DNA of 64,000 nucleotides, from contig NC_061115.1 in the NCBI RefSeq assembly GCF_002878395.1, positions 219,075,279-219,139,278 on the forward strand, written 5' to 3'. Below are positions 21,430 to 33,661 of the stretch, in pieces. A program made the translations under genes and the position numbers. Source of the DNA: Capsicum annuum (taxonomy: Eukaryota; Streptophyta; Magnoliopsida; Solanales; Solanaceae). Under the pieces are notes generated by a model, which was given only the letters and a program-made list of their open reading frames with translations, did no database searches and was not told the origin of the DNA. The first letter of the stretch is position 1; each line of letters opens with the position of its first letter.

Positions 21430-23300
21430 TTAATGTTTCAATTACTATAATAATTAATTAGGGGTGATATAGTAAAATCATGACGAAAGAAACGACGCAT
21501 ACATGTCTTAAATGACTTGTAATAACTAATTAGAGGCGATATAGCAAAATTACTATAAGAAATACTTGTCAAAAAAAAAAATACGTGGACCTCATATAGT
21601 AAAAAATACATGTCAGAAATGTCTATTTTACTTGTTTGTATGAAATATTCTTAATTTTTTTAATACATAAATGACTTATAATAATTAACTACGGGTGGCA
21701 CAGTAAAATTACGATTGAAGCAACTGAAATAGGCATGTCAACCTGCTGCCTGCTGCCTGCTTCAGCTAGTGAACTCCCTCTATCAAAATTACTCTAAAAA
21801 AATACCTGTGAAAAAATTTAAGAGGATCTCATATAAGACGTCAAGTTAATTTAAAATATCAAGAGTTAATTTTTATTTTATGTCTATTTTATCTTTTTTT
21901 TATTAACTATTGTTAATTTTTAATACTTAAATGACTTGGAGTAATTAATTAAGGGTGATACAGTAAAATTATGGTTGAAGCAGTTGAAACAGGCGTGTCA
22001 TAAACGTTTATTTTACTTTTTTTAACTAATTTTTTATTAATCTTTTAATATGTAAATGACTTATATTATTTAATTAGGGGTATGATAATTAATTAGGGGT
22101 GATACAGTAAAATTACGATTGAAGCAGCTGAAGCAAATATGTCATAGATGTCTATTTCATTTTTAATAAATATTATTAATTTACTGATACATGAATGACT
22201 TATAATAATTAATTAGGAATGATGTAGTAAAATTACAGTTGAAACAACTGAAACAAACATATCGATCTTGTGCCTGCTCCGACATCTTTAACTCCCTCTC
22301 ATATACTAGTTGGCTACCCCATGCTACGCACGGGCCCAATATTGAACTTAAAAATTCTATGTTATGTGTAATTTTTATTTAATTAAAACCTTCAACTATT
22401 TAGTTGATAAATTCTTAGTTAGACATATATTATTATATTTAAATTAATGAAATTTATATAAGAATATTTTTAGTTGTTAATATGACACCCATGAAATTTC
22501 GAGAGTCAATCAAATGTTTTATACTTTTAAAATTTTTGAAGCTGATAATTATTATGATTAATAGATTTTTACGAATTTTTTTTTGAAATATATAACAAAT
22601 TAATTATTTTTTAGATATTTTAAGTTGTTAACTATTGTAATTTAGAATACTTTTTATGTAATTTTTAAATAATATATTTTTAAAAATATATAGCAAATTA
22701 ATTATTTTTTAGATATTTAAAGTTGTTAATTATTATAATTTATTAAACTTTTTTGACATTATAATTTAATATTTTAAGTTGTTAGCTAATTTATAATAGT
22801 CTCCTTGTTCAAACTTTTGTGGCATTGATAGTTAAATATATTTTAAAATAATTTAAGTTTTTAATTATTGTGATTTATAATAATTTTTTTCTATTCCAAT
22901 TTAAGCGATACTGATAAAAATTTTGAGAGTCAACCAAATATCACGATTAAAATAGCGAAGTAGACATATCTTAAATGACTCATAATAACCAAGTAGAAGT
23001 GATATACCATTATTAATTCAAAACATCAAAAGTTAATTTATCATTTTATGTTTATTTTATTTTTTATTAAATATTATTAATTTTTTAATATTTAGATGAC
23101 TTATAATAATTAATTAGGGATGTTATAGTAAAATTACGGTTGAAACAACTGAAATAGACATGTCATAAATATCTATTTTATATTTTATTAAGTATTATTA
23201 TTTTTTCTAATATATAACTGACATATAATAATTAATTAAGGGTGCTATAGTAAAATCATAGAGAAGTTGGCAAGCAGACATGTCGACGATTGATATGAGT
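21430..23300. repeat. Diverged tandem array inside the CACTA element
   Basis: Units of roughly 120-200 bases repeat ATGACTTATAATAATTAATT, AGGGGTGATACAGTAAAATT, ACGATTGAAGCAGCTGAAAC, AGACATGTCATAAATGTCTA and TTTTATTAAATATTATTAAT. Landmarks appear near 21450, 21520, 21690, 21945, 22090, 22215, 22985, 23105 and 23235. Between 22290 and 22930 the array is interrupted by other AT-rich sequence opening CTAGTTGGCTACCCCATGCT. Confidence 0.65.
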
Positions 23301-23545
23301 ATTATATTATAATATCAATATTAATCAATATTTAGTATTAGATCTTAGAAACATATTGAAAAATAAGTAATTAATGTGAAAAATAAAATATGAAAAAAAT
23401 ATTAATTATTATTTTTAAGATGTTAAAAAACAAATAAAAATGTGAAAAATTTATTTTTTAAATAGTAGACAAGCAGAAATAAATGGATAAAAGTACTTGC
23501 CTATGTAATTAATAACATTATTCTTATATGATATCTTCTTTTTTT

Positions 23546-23572
23546 TTGTGTGTGTGCGCGCGCGGGGGGAGG
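23546..23572. repeat. GT/GC dinucleotide tract
   Basis: An alternating purine-pyrimidine run (TGTGTGTGTGCGCGCGCG followed by GGGG), potentially Z-DNA-forming. It lies inside the CACTA element. Confidence 0.6.
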
Positions 23573-24344
23573 ATTACGTTATTATGACGATTCTACTTAA
23601 ACATTTAAATTTATTGATTTACCTTTTACTTAAATGGTGCTAATTTCGATGATTGTCCATTACATAATTTTTTGGGGATAATTTATTCGTGTTCAAGATT
23701 TAACAAATTTAAGACAAAAAATAATTTGTCACAAATTGGGTATATTATGAAATTCAAGGAAAGAGAATGTAATATAAAAGTATGAAATGAAAGAAAAAAT
23801 TAAAGGAATTATTGAGAGATTAAAAAACTGATATCATTGCTATTATTTTTCGGTAAATATATAATAAAGTTATTTATTAAATACTAAATTTTACATATTT
23901 AGTTTAGTGAGAAACTTTCATTGCATTGAAAAAAAATCATAAAATTATTATATGTGCCGCATCGAGGGACTCCTTGGATAACCTATTTTTCATTTTCATT
24001 TTCCTTTTATTAATACATTGTTGGTACCAACCAAAAAAATAATAAAATTATATTTTTTTTCTTTTGAAATATTAATTTATTTGTTATTATTTAGCGAGAG
24101 AGAGTCTCTCGCCATAGTTAGTTTAATATCAATTTTTTATTATCATTATAATTTAGCGAGGGACGTCCCTCTCTACTTTCACAAAAAAATTAAAAATTAA
24201 AGTATTTGACTTGTGCAAGGGACTATGTTGCAAATCCCCTTGCAATAGTTACATACAATTTGTCCCTCACTAACCTTGGTTGCTAATAGCCAAGTTTTTA
24301 GTAGTGTGAAGTACTTAGTGAAGATTGTTGCTACCATATTCTAC

Positions 24345-24440
24345 TTGTGTATGAGGCAGAGGTACGGTTTGCGTACATTCTATCCTCCCCAAAATCCCAT
24401 TTTATAGGAATACATCGGGTATGTTGTTGTTGTTGTATGG
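24345..24440 (+). mobile_element. TS-like SINE end with TTG tail
   Basis: GAGGCAGAGGTACGGTTTGC, GTACATTCTATCCTCCCC and ATAGGAATACATCGGGTATG followed by TTGTTGTTGTTGTA. It abuts the right end of the CACTA element. Confidence 0.6.
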
Positions 24441-24950
24441 TGATTGTGTGTGTAACAGTAATCGTATATTTGATATCGGGTCATTCCTCGCAAGGAAAGG
24501 CTCATTAGGCTTAATGAGTTAACTTTCTCATTGATGTATTCTTTCACTAAGGTTGAATTAAACCGCGCGATAGTATGTTCAGCATGTACCATCTGTTCAC
24601 CAACTTGCATGTACCTTGACTAATTTCACGGTATAGCAACCTTTCCCCAGTACATGTACCATTTGTTCACCAAAAATTGAATAGATATGAAGAATCACCA
24701 AGTGCTTTTTTGCATTTGTGGAGTTTCAAATCCGAACCTCAATTCACAATGCCCTTCATTGACCACTAGCGTAATTGCTATTTCTTTTCCCTTTTCACCT
24801 CAAGTAATTAAGAGCACGAAATGTAGGATCACAGCGCCGCAATAATTTTTTCGCGCTTTATGTCGAGCATGAAGATAAATGGAAAAAGAAGGATAGATTT
24901 TATTCATAATGCAGCATGAGAGAATTCAGCATCAGTAGCTGATGATGATG
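24441..24950. other. Intergenic sequence between CACTA and the amidase gene
   Basis: No gene recognised. A short reversed trace of the GGTGTGGCCTAGTGG SINE family (CTTCATTGACCACTAG) occurs near 24754. The amidase polyadenylation site probably lies at its right edge. Confidence 0.4.
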
Positions 24951-25045
24951 AAACGACAACATATACCCCCGTGTAATCGCACTAATGAGGTCGAGGGAAG
25001 GTAGGAGGTAGAGACATTGTTTCCGACAGACCCTCGACTATAGGT
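24951..25045 (-). mobile_element. Reversed TS-like SINE end
   Basis: ACGACAACATATACCCCCGT, TGAGGTCGAGGGAAGGTAGG and AGGTAGAGACATTGTTTCCG then ACAGACCCTCGACT. It lies in or just past the amidase 3' UTR. Confidence 0.55.
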
Positions 25046-25199
25046 GCTGCTGATAGACGGGATATTATGTCAAATGTATATATATGTTAAGAACCCACAT
25101 GATCAGTGCGCCCTTTAAGTAGCATGTACATGAATGGACCAAAGTTCGGCAGAAACATTTGGTTGAATACAACAGCTATGGAATGACATACCCGCTAAC

Positions 25200-28100
25200 T
25201 CATACAGAACGATTCCAAAACTCAGCAGGCTTGCGGTGCTGGAAAGGAAAACATTCAAATTTCAGAACAACAAATTGCTCGAATGTTTTGAATACATAGA
25301 TATGAGTTGTGGTATAGGATGTGGACATGCACAAATAGAGATGAAAACCGAAACCATTGTGTCATTGCAAATGGATGAAAACAAATCTCAATCTCTGATA
25401 TACATAAGCATACTTTTCTTACCTTAGAGACTGGCATCTTTGCTCGGACTGAATCTATTAATGAGAAGTCAATATCTGCAACAGTAATACCTGTTGACGA
25501 TCGATCTGAAGCAGAAACAACAAGATGAATGAATTTGTCTATATCACCATGAAAAGGGAAAAAAAGTAGTTTGTCTTTTTTAAATACTAAGGTGGATATG
25601 TGGGAGCGACGATCAACTACACAACATTGAGAAGTTTACTAAACGAAAAGAACTTGGAGATCTAATGCCAGTGTGTCGTCCATTCGTATCCATTCGTCAT
25701 TCCTCATACAAGACCCTCTAGTCAATACAAATCCAGGAATTCAATTTTACACTGTATTTTCATCCAAAATGATAGTGGCCATCAGAGTTCAAGCTTTCTT
25801 ACAACAATTTTTCCTATGAAGCAAAATACTTAATGAGGTTTTCCTTGGAATAATAGAAAAAGTAGCCTTTGGGAGGGAGAGAGGATGAAGCGATTATCTA
25901 AAGAAATGGGGCGGAATATAATAATTTCTTTTTAAAAAGGCCAAGTGGTGATGCCAAAACCATTTTTGAAGGATCAATAATGGTTTCCATATCAGCAAAA
26001 ACTTGATAATGTGTTAGCCTTCCCTTTTGCTCTTAAAGCGACAATCTCGTGGCATAAAATCATCGTCTATACGTTATAAACAGAACAAAAAGTTACAACA
26101 AATGAGTACCTAAGTATGGAATTAAATGGTACCTGGCAATCGACCAACTATTGTTCCCCAAGGATCAATTATTAAGGTATTTCCATAACTTTCCCTCTTT
26201 TCATTATGCTTCCCTGCTTGAGCGGCAGCTATGACCTGTCGTAATAATTATCCACAAGGGACACAATAGGAAGAAGACAAAATGCATGAAACTTCTTTCT
26301 TTGATAACTTTATCCAAGAAATCAACTAACGCTCTCACGGGAAATTTTAAAATCGAACTTCAAAGCATTATTTTTTGACAACATTAACATTGTCCAGGAA
26401 TTTATAAAACCAAAGTAGCATGTAAAATCTGTCTGTCACCGACAAATTCACCATGACCCAGAGATGGTCCCCATTCAAGATAGTACCTAATCCCAAGAAG
26501 GAGGCTACGGACAAAATTTTGTACACAGATTCGGCTTCTAGTTTTTTTTAAGAGGCACTTCACACATTCAGCCAAACTTGCTATTGATGCTTTGTTAATT
26601 TGGAAGATCTTTACAGAGATTTCGAAAAAAGGAACTGACTGGTGATGATACTCTTACCAGGAACTATAATTTAGCTAGGTTACACCAGAAAAAAGTTAGT
26701 TTTAAATCGTCAATCCAAGGACAGAATATTATCTGGTTGCACATAATCGGCGAAACATATTGTTTGATTCCATAAAGTTAAAATTGCTATTAAATCGTCA
26801 ATCCAAGGACAGAATAGTCTGGTTACACATAATCGACAAAACATATTGTTTGATTCCATAAAGTTAAAATTGCTAACTAATATTTGCAGTTCCAATATAG
26901 AAAAACATCATGAACAACCAAATAGTGTTAAAAAGAAAAGGCCAGGATTAAAATAAGACAGATAATGACCATACATAACACTGTGTTTCAATTGCACGAG
27001 CGCGGAGAAGAATCTCCCAATGTGCCTGACCTGTCACCGTTGTGAAAGCGGCAGGCACTAACAAAACCTGAAAGAATACGGAAGTTTTTTCACTAACTTA
27101 TTATTTGCTTTTGGAGAAATAGAAACAAGAGGGGGAACCATAATACCTGTGCATCGTGATTGAACCTCAGTTGTTGATACAGCTCAGGGAATCTTAAATC
27201 ATAACAAACAGTGACACCCAAACGTCCGAAGGGGCTGTCCACCACGACAATATCCTTTCCTGTGAGGATTAGTCAGTAGGATCCGTAATGAATAAGAAGT
27301 TAATATGCTGATTATTAATTCCTATACATGATCAATAAGAAAAAAGGACAAACAGAATGTTCAGTGCAAGCAACTCTCAAGACAACGAAAACGGTACAAA
27401 ATAAATTTAAGAAGAAAGTACATGTTTCAACATGGACCACTCATACTGACCTCTCAAAATTTTATGCTAACCCTACTAATTATGTTGCACATCCTTTTTT
27501 TTGTACGTTATTCAATCCAAAACCCACTAAGACTCTTACTCAATGTTTTCTCATACAAGGAAACAATATTCAAGAAGCTAATCAAGACATTGTCTAAGGG
27601 ATATAAATGTTAGCAGGGTTCTTTTTTGATAAGGCAAAGGTTTATTAAAAATGCACCAAGATGGTACTAAAAAGGTACAAATGACCAGCAGGGGATGGTC
27701 ATACAGTCAGTTACATCCTGCTTTCTAGTAAGTCAAGGAAATCCAAATATGTTACTTTCTCAGAAAAAAAAAAAGAGTCAAGGAAATCCATATATTGACT
27801 AAGATTATAAATGCTAATAAATGTTAACATGGTTATATGAGTTTCTTACCAGCTTCAGTGAAACTGCTCTCTTTATAAACTGCACCTCCAGGAACATCCA
27901 CATCAAAACTATAAATACAGCAGAAACCACCATTAGCATTTTAGGTAGATGAAGGATCAGCTAGGGGTCACGTTGTGTTCAGATTGTTCACAATGACTCA
28001 TTCATCGAAATTCGGTTGTTTTATCACCAACAGTATGAAATTACGGAAAAACTAAAGGACGATAACCTCAGTCTATTGTCTAAGAAAGGCAAGTTTTAAG

Positions 28101-30896
28101 AGTCTTACAGATGCATCTTACTGTACGTACTCCTAATATTCCCATTATCATCAATGAGAACATGAGTGTTGCGCAAGTGTGCATCATCACTCCCTTTTTC
28201 TTGGAATCCTCCTAGCGACAACCAAATATTTGATTCCCTGCCATTAATGACAAAAAAGATGTCATTTGACTGAATCCACTAACACTAACTTCAAGTTCAG
28301 GAATCACCCACAAGCTATCAAGCAGAGAGAGAAAGAGACAGAAAAAATCTTCACCAACCAGTAGAAGTTTTAGAAAAAAGTGAGTAATAGATTGATAGAG
28401 GAAGCCAGTATGTATTTTCACATAGTCATAAAGCATGGAACAATGCCAAATAATGATATAGCAAGTTGTTAGGACTTAGGACAACACGTATTAGCGCTTT
28501 TAAAAACAGGATAATGTGCATTAGATGGAGAGAAAGCCAACTTCTCTCTCATGGTCACACCTTGCAAGAGAGCAGTAGCCTTTCATAATAGGTCCATCTA
28601 GGGGCTCAGCAATTTTAAGACTCTCTCCCTGTAGGTCTCCCACAAAAGAGAAATTTTCAGGAAAACATAGCAATTTTGCCCCTGCTGAAGCTGCTTCCTG
28701 GTATAGAAGATATGGTATAGCAAAAAATAGTGCAAATATCAGTACCAATCAACAGAAATTATTGAGAACAACATTTCAGAAGGATAGATATTTCGTTGAC
28801 TTCATTTACTCATAACAATGTACAAAATATGAAATGTTATAAAAGATAAAAAATTTCAGCAACATCAACATATATTTCCGCAACCGCCATAATTCTTTGG
28901 AGATGATAAAAATATTGTCCACATGAATCAGTTCGTGTTGGATCATGTGAGAAACTTTATTTTTCCATAAAAATTAGTGCAATCCAATACAGACTACCGG
29001 CTTGCAGGTAATTTTTTGTGCCAACTCAATGACTAGAGTGGTTAAAGTTTTCACATCCTTGGAACACAAGCATATATGACAGAACAAATTTAAATTTCAA
29101 GAAACCATAGTTCTTAAGTTGAAAAAATGGCAAAGTTCAATGCATAAGTGATACATAGACAAGATTCATCAAGTAATACAACAAATCATACAACATTTTG
29201 AAATTATACTAGTACTATAGCTACTACACGGATAACAAAGTCCTCCTACCTACTAGCACTGACGCACTCGTTCCTACTATCCTTATACCCTAACCCGCCT
29301 CCTCCACAACTTCCTATATAGGGTCATATATGACATTATACAAAGATCGAAAATGATACAATTTGTATTCGTTAAATTAATACAGTATGATACATGATAC
29401 AGTACAACACAATACAATACAATTACTCCAATAAACTTAAGCAACATCAGTACTTAACCTTCCCGAGTTCGAATATGAATGTAACTAAAATTATCTCAAA
29501 ATTTCAGCTCTATTGCAAATTGATGTATGACATTATGTAACCGCAGAAAAAACATTGTACGATACAGTACAGCACAATACAATACAATTAATTCTAATAA
29601 ACATTAGCGACATCTGTACTAAACCTTCGCCAGTTCAAATATTAATGTATCTAAAAATTATCTCAAAATTTCAGCTCTATTGCAAATTGATGTATGGCAT
29701 TATGAAACCACAGAAAACAATACAGTATGATACAGTACAACACAATAAAATAACAACATCTGTACTGAAACCTTCCCCGAGTTCGAATATAAATGTAACT
29801 AAAAATTTCAGATCTAGTGCAAATTGATGCAAGACATTATGTAACCACAGAAAATGATAAGTACAATTTGCATTCATTAAATTAATACAGTACAACACAA
29901 TACAATGCAATTACTTCTAATAAAGTTTAGCAACATCAGTACTGAACCTCCCCCGAGTTCGAATGTAAAATGTAACTGAAAATTATCTCAAAAATTCAGC
30001 TCTATTGCAAATTGATGTATGACATTATGCAATGATTGAAAATGATACAATTTGTATTCATTAAATTAATACAGTATGATACAGTACAACACAATATAAT
30101 ACAATTACTTCGAATAAATTTTAGCATAACCTTACCCAGTTCAAATATAAATGTACCTAATTATAAATTATCTCAAAATTTCAGCTCTATTGCAAATTGA
30201 TGTATGTCATTATGTAACGATCGAAAATCACAAAATTTATATTCATTAAATTAATACAGTATGATATAGTACAACACAATACAATACAACTTTAGCAACA
30301 TCCGTACTGAACCTTCCTGAGTTCGAATGCAAATGTAACTAACTAAAAATTATCTCAAAATTTCAGCTCTATTGCAAATTGATGTACGACATTATGCAAT
30401 GACCAAAATCACACAATTTATATTCATTAAATTAATATAATATGATACAGTAGAACGCAATACAATACAACTTTAGCAACATCTGTACTGAACCTTCCCC
30501 GAGTTCGAATGTAAATGTAGCTGAAAAATATATCAAAATTTCAGCTCTATTTGCAAATTGATGTGTGACATTATGCAACGACCGAAAATTATACAATTTG
30601 AATTCATTAAAAATAATACAGTACAATACAATACATTATGAAACAATACATAAAAACAAAGTGTAAAACACAGAGATTGGAGTTACCTTAACGAGGCGAG
30701 AACAAGTATCGAAGTTAACGGCGAGGTTATTAACGGACGTCATCTGAGCGGCGGCGATTCTAACGGAGTTAGCCATTGTTATGTATTTTCCGGCGCCGGT
30801 GGAAGCAGATTTAACGGCGAATTTGTACGGGAAGCTCAATTGTGTATTCAGACAAATATTCATTTGGCAAATTGACCTCTCTTTCTGGAACTCCAT
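25200..30896 (-). CDS. NIT1-like (At4g08790 homologue): Nitrilase-superfamily deaminated glutathione amidase (Nit1 type)
   Basis: A metabolite-repair amidase that hydrolyses deaminated glutathione, the side product of transaminases acting on glutathione. Exons (minus strand): 30896-30687, 28697-28561, 28237-28109, 27908-27850, 27259-27147, 27067-26975, 26235-26133, 25505-25423 and 25238-25200. They join in frame to 321 residues. The catalytic triad is visible as Glu84 (CFPENFSF), Lys156 (YSKMHLFD) and Cys197 (TVCYDLRFP). The end is [12 protein letters not shown]. Three in-frame starts exist: codon 1 (30896), codon 12 (30863, MNICLNTQ) and codon 41 (30776, [14 protein letters not shown]). The last matches the compact 281-residue cytosolic form. 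The earlier ones add a basic, acid-poor leader suited to plastid targeting, as the Arabidopsis homologue is described as chloroplastic/cytosolic. Intron 1 (about 2 kb) holds a repeat array. An LTR element sits 180 bases upstream. Confidence 0.92.
26704..26880. repeat. 88-base tandem duplication in amidase intron 6
   Basis: AAATCGTCAATCCAAGGACA at 26704 recurs at 26792. Both copies continue with CACATAATCG, AAACATATTGTTTGATTCCA and TAAAGTTAAAATTGCTA. Few differences are present, so the event is fairly recent. Confidence 0.85.
29215..29330 (-). mobile_element. LINE 3'-end fragment, reversed, in amidase intron 1
   Basis: CTACTACACGGATAACAAAG, TCCTCCTACCTACTAGCACT and CCTAACCCGCCTCCTCCACA resemble the LINE end pieces at 7085 and 13080. 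It borders the left edge of the repeat array. Confidence 0.35.
29335..30650. repeat. Seven-copy tandem array filling amidase intron 1, about 140-190-base units
   Basis: Each unit carries AATACAGTATGATACAGTAC, AACACAATACAATACAATTA, TAGCAACATCTGTACTGAAC, CTTCCCCGAGTTCGAATATA, AATTATCTCAAAATTTCAGC, TCTATTGCAAATTGATGTAT and GACATTATGTAAC. The GTTCGAAT or GTTCAAAT landmark lies near 29467, 29633, 29771, 29957, 30139, 30311 and 30499. The last unit ends about 35 bases from the exon 1 donor. No exon sequence is included in the unit. Confidence 0.85.
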
Positions 30897-31070
30897 ATTA
30901 GTACCATGAAGTTTTATTTTGTGTTACTTTAGTCCTAAAGTTATTTTATTGTGCGTATTAGTCCCAGAAATATGACAATGGTTAAATGTGAACATGGATT
31001 TTTTATTTTTTTGAAATTTGAAAGGAGATATATAGGTTCAATTTCAACTATGAAAGAGCATTGTAAATCA

Positions 31071-31075
31071 CTTAT
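31071..31075. other. Left target-site duplication CTTAT
   Basis: CTTAT immediately before the left LTR (TGTGTACATA) matches CTTAT at 36478-36482 immediately after the right LTR. Confidence 0.85.
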
Positions 31076-31773
31076 TGTGTACATATAAAATTTATTAGAT
31101 CAAATTCATATAAAATTTAAATTTGATCCACATTTTATTGGGTTTAAACTTATTTTGGGCTTAAAAAAATAATAAGTCTATTGTATTCCTCATCAAGGTC
31201 TATCTCACCTTGAAGCCCAAACTCATCAAGTGAAGTAGTATCCCAGTCAAATCCAAGACCAATGAGACGTCGCCACATGTACAAATGATGTGAAAATCTC
31301 ATTCAAATTCAACAACCAATCAAAAGGCGCCAAGTGGCAACGTGACATGTTTCGGCCGATCACAAGCAACTAGGTCTACCCCTACAACTATAAATAAGGC
31401 AGTAACATAATATTGTAAAGGGAAGAAAAGAAAAAGGAGGACATTCTGCAAGCATTGGAGGAAGCTTTTGCATTGACTACACAGCTCTTCAACGAATTAA
31501 CTAACGGAGTTCTACTCGGAGATCAACTCGACAAGACGAAGTGTTGTCAGACAATTTCTGGAGATCCAAACACATTTCTAGGAGGCTTAAATCCTCCTAC
31601 ATTCGAGAATCATGCTGCAAAGGCCCTCGAATCACGAAAAAACTTAGAAGAGAAGAATCGAGAGAATAATAGAATTGTACCCGCAAAATTACTTTAAATA
31701 AAATTATTCTTTTTATTTATTTTATTTTTGCTTGCAGTTAATTTTCAGCGTTAACGAAAATTTGTTGCGAACA
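31076..31773 (+). repeat. Left LTR
   Basis: Runs from TGTGTACATATAAAATTTAT to AAAATTTGTTGCGAACA. It contains a TATA box (CTATAAATAAGG near 31388) that would start element transcription away from the amidase gene. An open frame of about 80 codons (31455-31697) lies inside the LTR and is partly shared by the other LTR; there is no sign it is translated. Confidence 0.88.
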
Positions 31774-31775
31774 AT

Positions 31776-31790
31776 TGGCACGCCCAGTAG
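31776..31790 (+). other. Primer-binding site candidate
   Basis: TGGCACGCCCAGTAG begins two bases after the left LTR. The TGG start fits pairing with the CCA end of a tRNA; the tRNA identity was not determined. Confidence 0.6.
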
Positions 31791-31855
31791 CACCAGTTCT
31801 GCTCCTCATCTCTTCCTCCTACAAGTCAAAGCAAATCACATATTCAACTACTACA

Positions 31856-33661
31856 ATGGACTTCGGAAAAATCAACGAAGTTTCATGCAAAAAGTCTACT
31901 ACTGCCACGTCTACTGAGATCAAACTTGTTGGCCCCATCAATCGACGCAATCACAACGCTTGTGCTTTGGATAGATCCCAATACTTCATCATTTTAGAGA
32001 TGACAAAAAGGAGAAAATCTCAAATTTCGGCAGTAACTACAACCCTTGGGGGCAATTTTGCATCTATTTTATCAGATGAATCGTCTAAAACTGGCTGCAA
32101 CTTTGGAGAATCTGAAAATTTAATGAATTCTCCAACTTCAACAAAAGTCAACACCTTCATGGTTGATGCAATTGACTTGGACGAGAAGTTTGCAATGACG
32201 GAGCAAACCATTGAAGCCTTAAAGAAGTTCGTTGATGAGAAAGATCATCAAATCGCCCGACTTATGAGCAAGTTAGATCTCTACAATCCTGGAGAGTCAA
32301 ATTATAATCTAACACCGCGAGAAAAAGTTGATGGTGAATCTCTCATCAAGACAAGTGACAATTACTGCAATGATCGATCCGCTTCAGTGGCTACTCTAAC
32401 AGTTCAACAACTGCAAGATATGATAGCAAACACCATCAAGGCACAATATGGCGGTCTGTCACAAAGTTTCGTAGGATACTCAAAGTCGTATTCTAAGCGA
32501 ATCGATGGCTTACCAATACCAATTGGATACCAACCGCCAAAGTTTCAATAATTTGATGGAAAGGGAAATCCAAGGCAACACATCACTCATTTCGTTGAGA
32601 CTTGTAGCAGTGCTGGTACACATGACGATTTTCTTGTCAAGCAATTTGTTCGCTCCTTGAAAGGCAACGCTTTTGATTGGTACACAGACTTAGAGTCTGG
32701 ATCAATTGGTTGTTGGGAGCAACTAGAAAGTCAGCTCCTAAATCGTTTCTACAATACCCGTCGTATGGTCAGTATAATGAAGTTGATAAGCACAAGACAA
32801 AGTAAAGATGAGCCTGTACTGGATTACATAAATTGCTGGCGAACATTGGGCTTCGATTGCAAGGATCAACTTTCTAAAACTTTCAAGGTTGAAGTTTGCA
32901 TTCAAGGGATGCGTTGGGACCTTGTGTATATCCTCTAAGGAATTAAACCTCGAACTTTTGAAGAATTAGCTACGCGCGTTCATGACATGGAGCTAAGTAT
33001 TGCAAGTCATAGTATGACGTCACCTGTTTTTGATCCTAGGAAGGAAGTCACGAAATTCGAAGACTCATCTGAAAACCAAATTAGGGAATCTATGACGATA
33101 ACTGTGAGTTTTACGAAGTCCCCTACAAGACAAAAGTTAAAAGAGGAAGCTCTAAAGCAACAAATACGAGAGGTGAAAAATCAACCAACCTTAAAAGAGT
33201 TACAAGCAAGGGTATATCCTTTTCCCGACTCTGATGTTCCTGAAATTCTTGACGAGTTGTTAGCCAAAGAAGTCATTGAACTTCCTAAGTCAAAGCGACC
33301 CAAAGTATCAAACAAAGTCGATGATCCTAAATACTATAAAATTTACCGCATTGTTGGTCATCACACCACAAAATGCTTCATCTTGAAGGAAAAGATCATG
33401 GCATTGATGCAAGAGGGAAAAATCATCATTGATGAAGGCAATACAGTTGACGCAAATCATGTTAGCCCCAAACTGCACCATATGAAAGGTTCAATTTCAA
33501 AAGCTTTACAAGCTATGCGCTCTGTGGAATCACCAAAAGTTGTAGAAATCATCATGATACAATTTGGGAGCTTTGACCTATTTGGGGTTCCAGCCTTGAA
33601 GAAAACAATGGGAAAATCCATGCAAAATAACTTCTCCAATAGCAAGAAGGGTGATACTTGA
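31856..33661 (+). pseudogene. Retrotransposon gag frame with two nonsense codons
   Basis: One continuous frame from the ATG at 31856 (MDFGKINEVSCKKS) to the TGA at 33659-33661, broken only by TAA at 32549-32551 and TAA at 32936-32938; the frame is the same on all three sides. The middle part holds the Retrotrans_gag signature (KGNAFDWYTDLESGS, LLNRFYNTRR, LDYINCWRTL). Further on is a degraded knuckle-like region (YRIVGHHTTKCFILKEKI) common to Solanaceae Gypsy gags. There is no downstream pol. The upstream TTG-initiated extension through the primer site is unlikely to be real. Confidence 0.85.

Larger units (their letters stand above)
19868..24306 (-). mobile_element. CACTA (En/Spm-type) DNA transposon, 4439 bases, non-autonomous
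   Basis: The left end CACTACTAAAAAG (19868) and right end TTTTTAGTAGTG (to 24306) are inverted CACTA termini. They are flanked by identical 3-base duplications TGA (19865-19867 and 24307-24309), the target size of this superfamily. Many subterminal copies of TTTAGTGAGGGACGTCCCT and its reverse lie within about 500 bases of the left end and 250 bases of the right end, as expected for transposase-binding arrays. The interior lacks an intact transposase; only a relic is visible (20659-20865). Most of the middle is AT-rich tandem repeat. Strand is set from the relic. Confidence 0.88.

Noticed and set aside
29335..30650. CRISPR-like array
   Set aside because: Units are long, diverged, contiguous and lie in a plant intron. 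There are no short identical repeats with unique spacers.
31455..31697. 80-codon frame inside the left LTR
   Set aside because: It lies in the LTR transcribed leader. The right LTR copy is broken, and no retroelement protein resembles it.
31775..31855. N-terminal extension of gag starting at TTG
   Set aside because: It would translate the primer-binding site. The ATG at 31856 is a more credible start.
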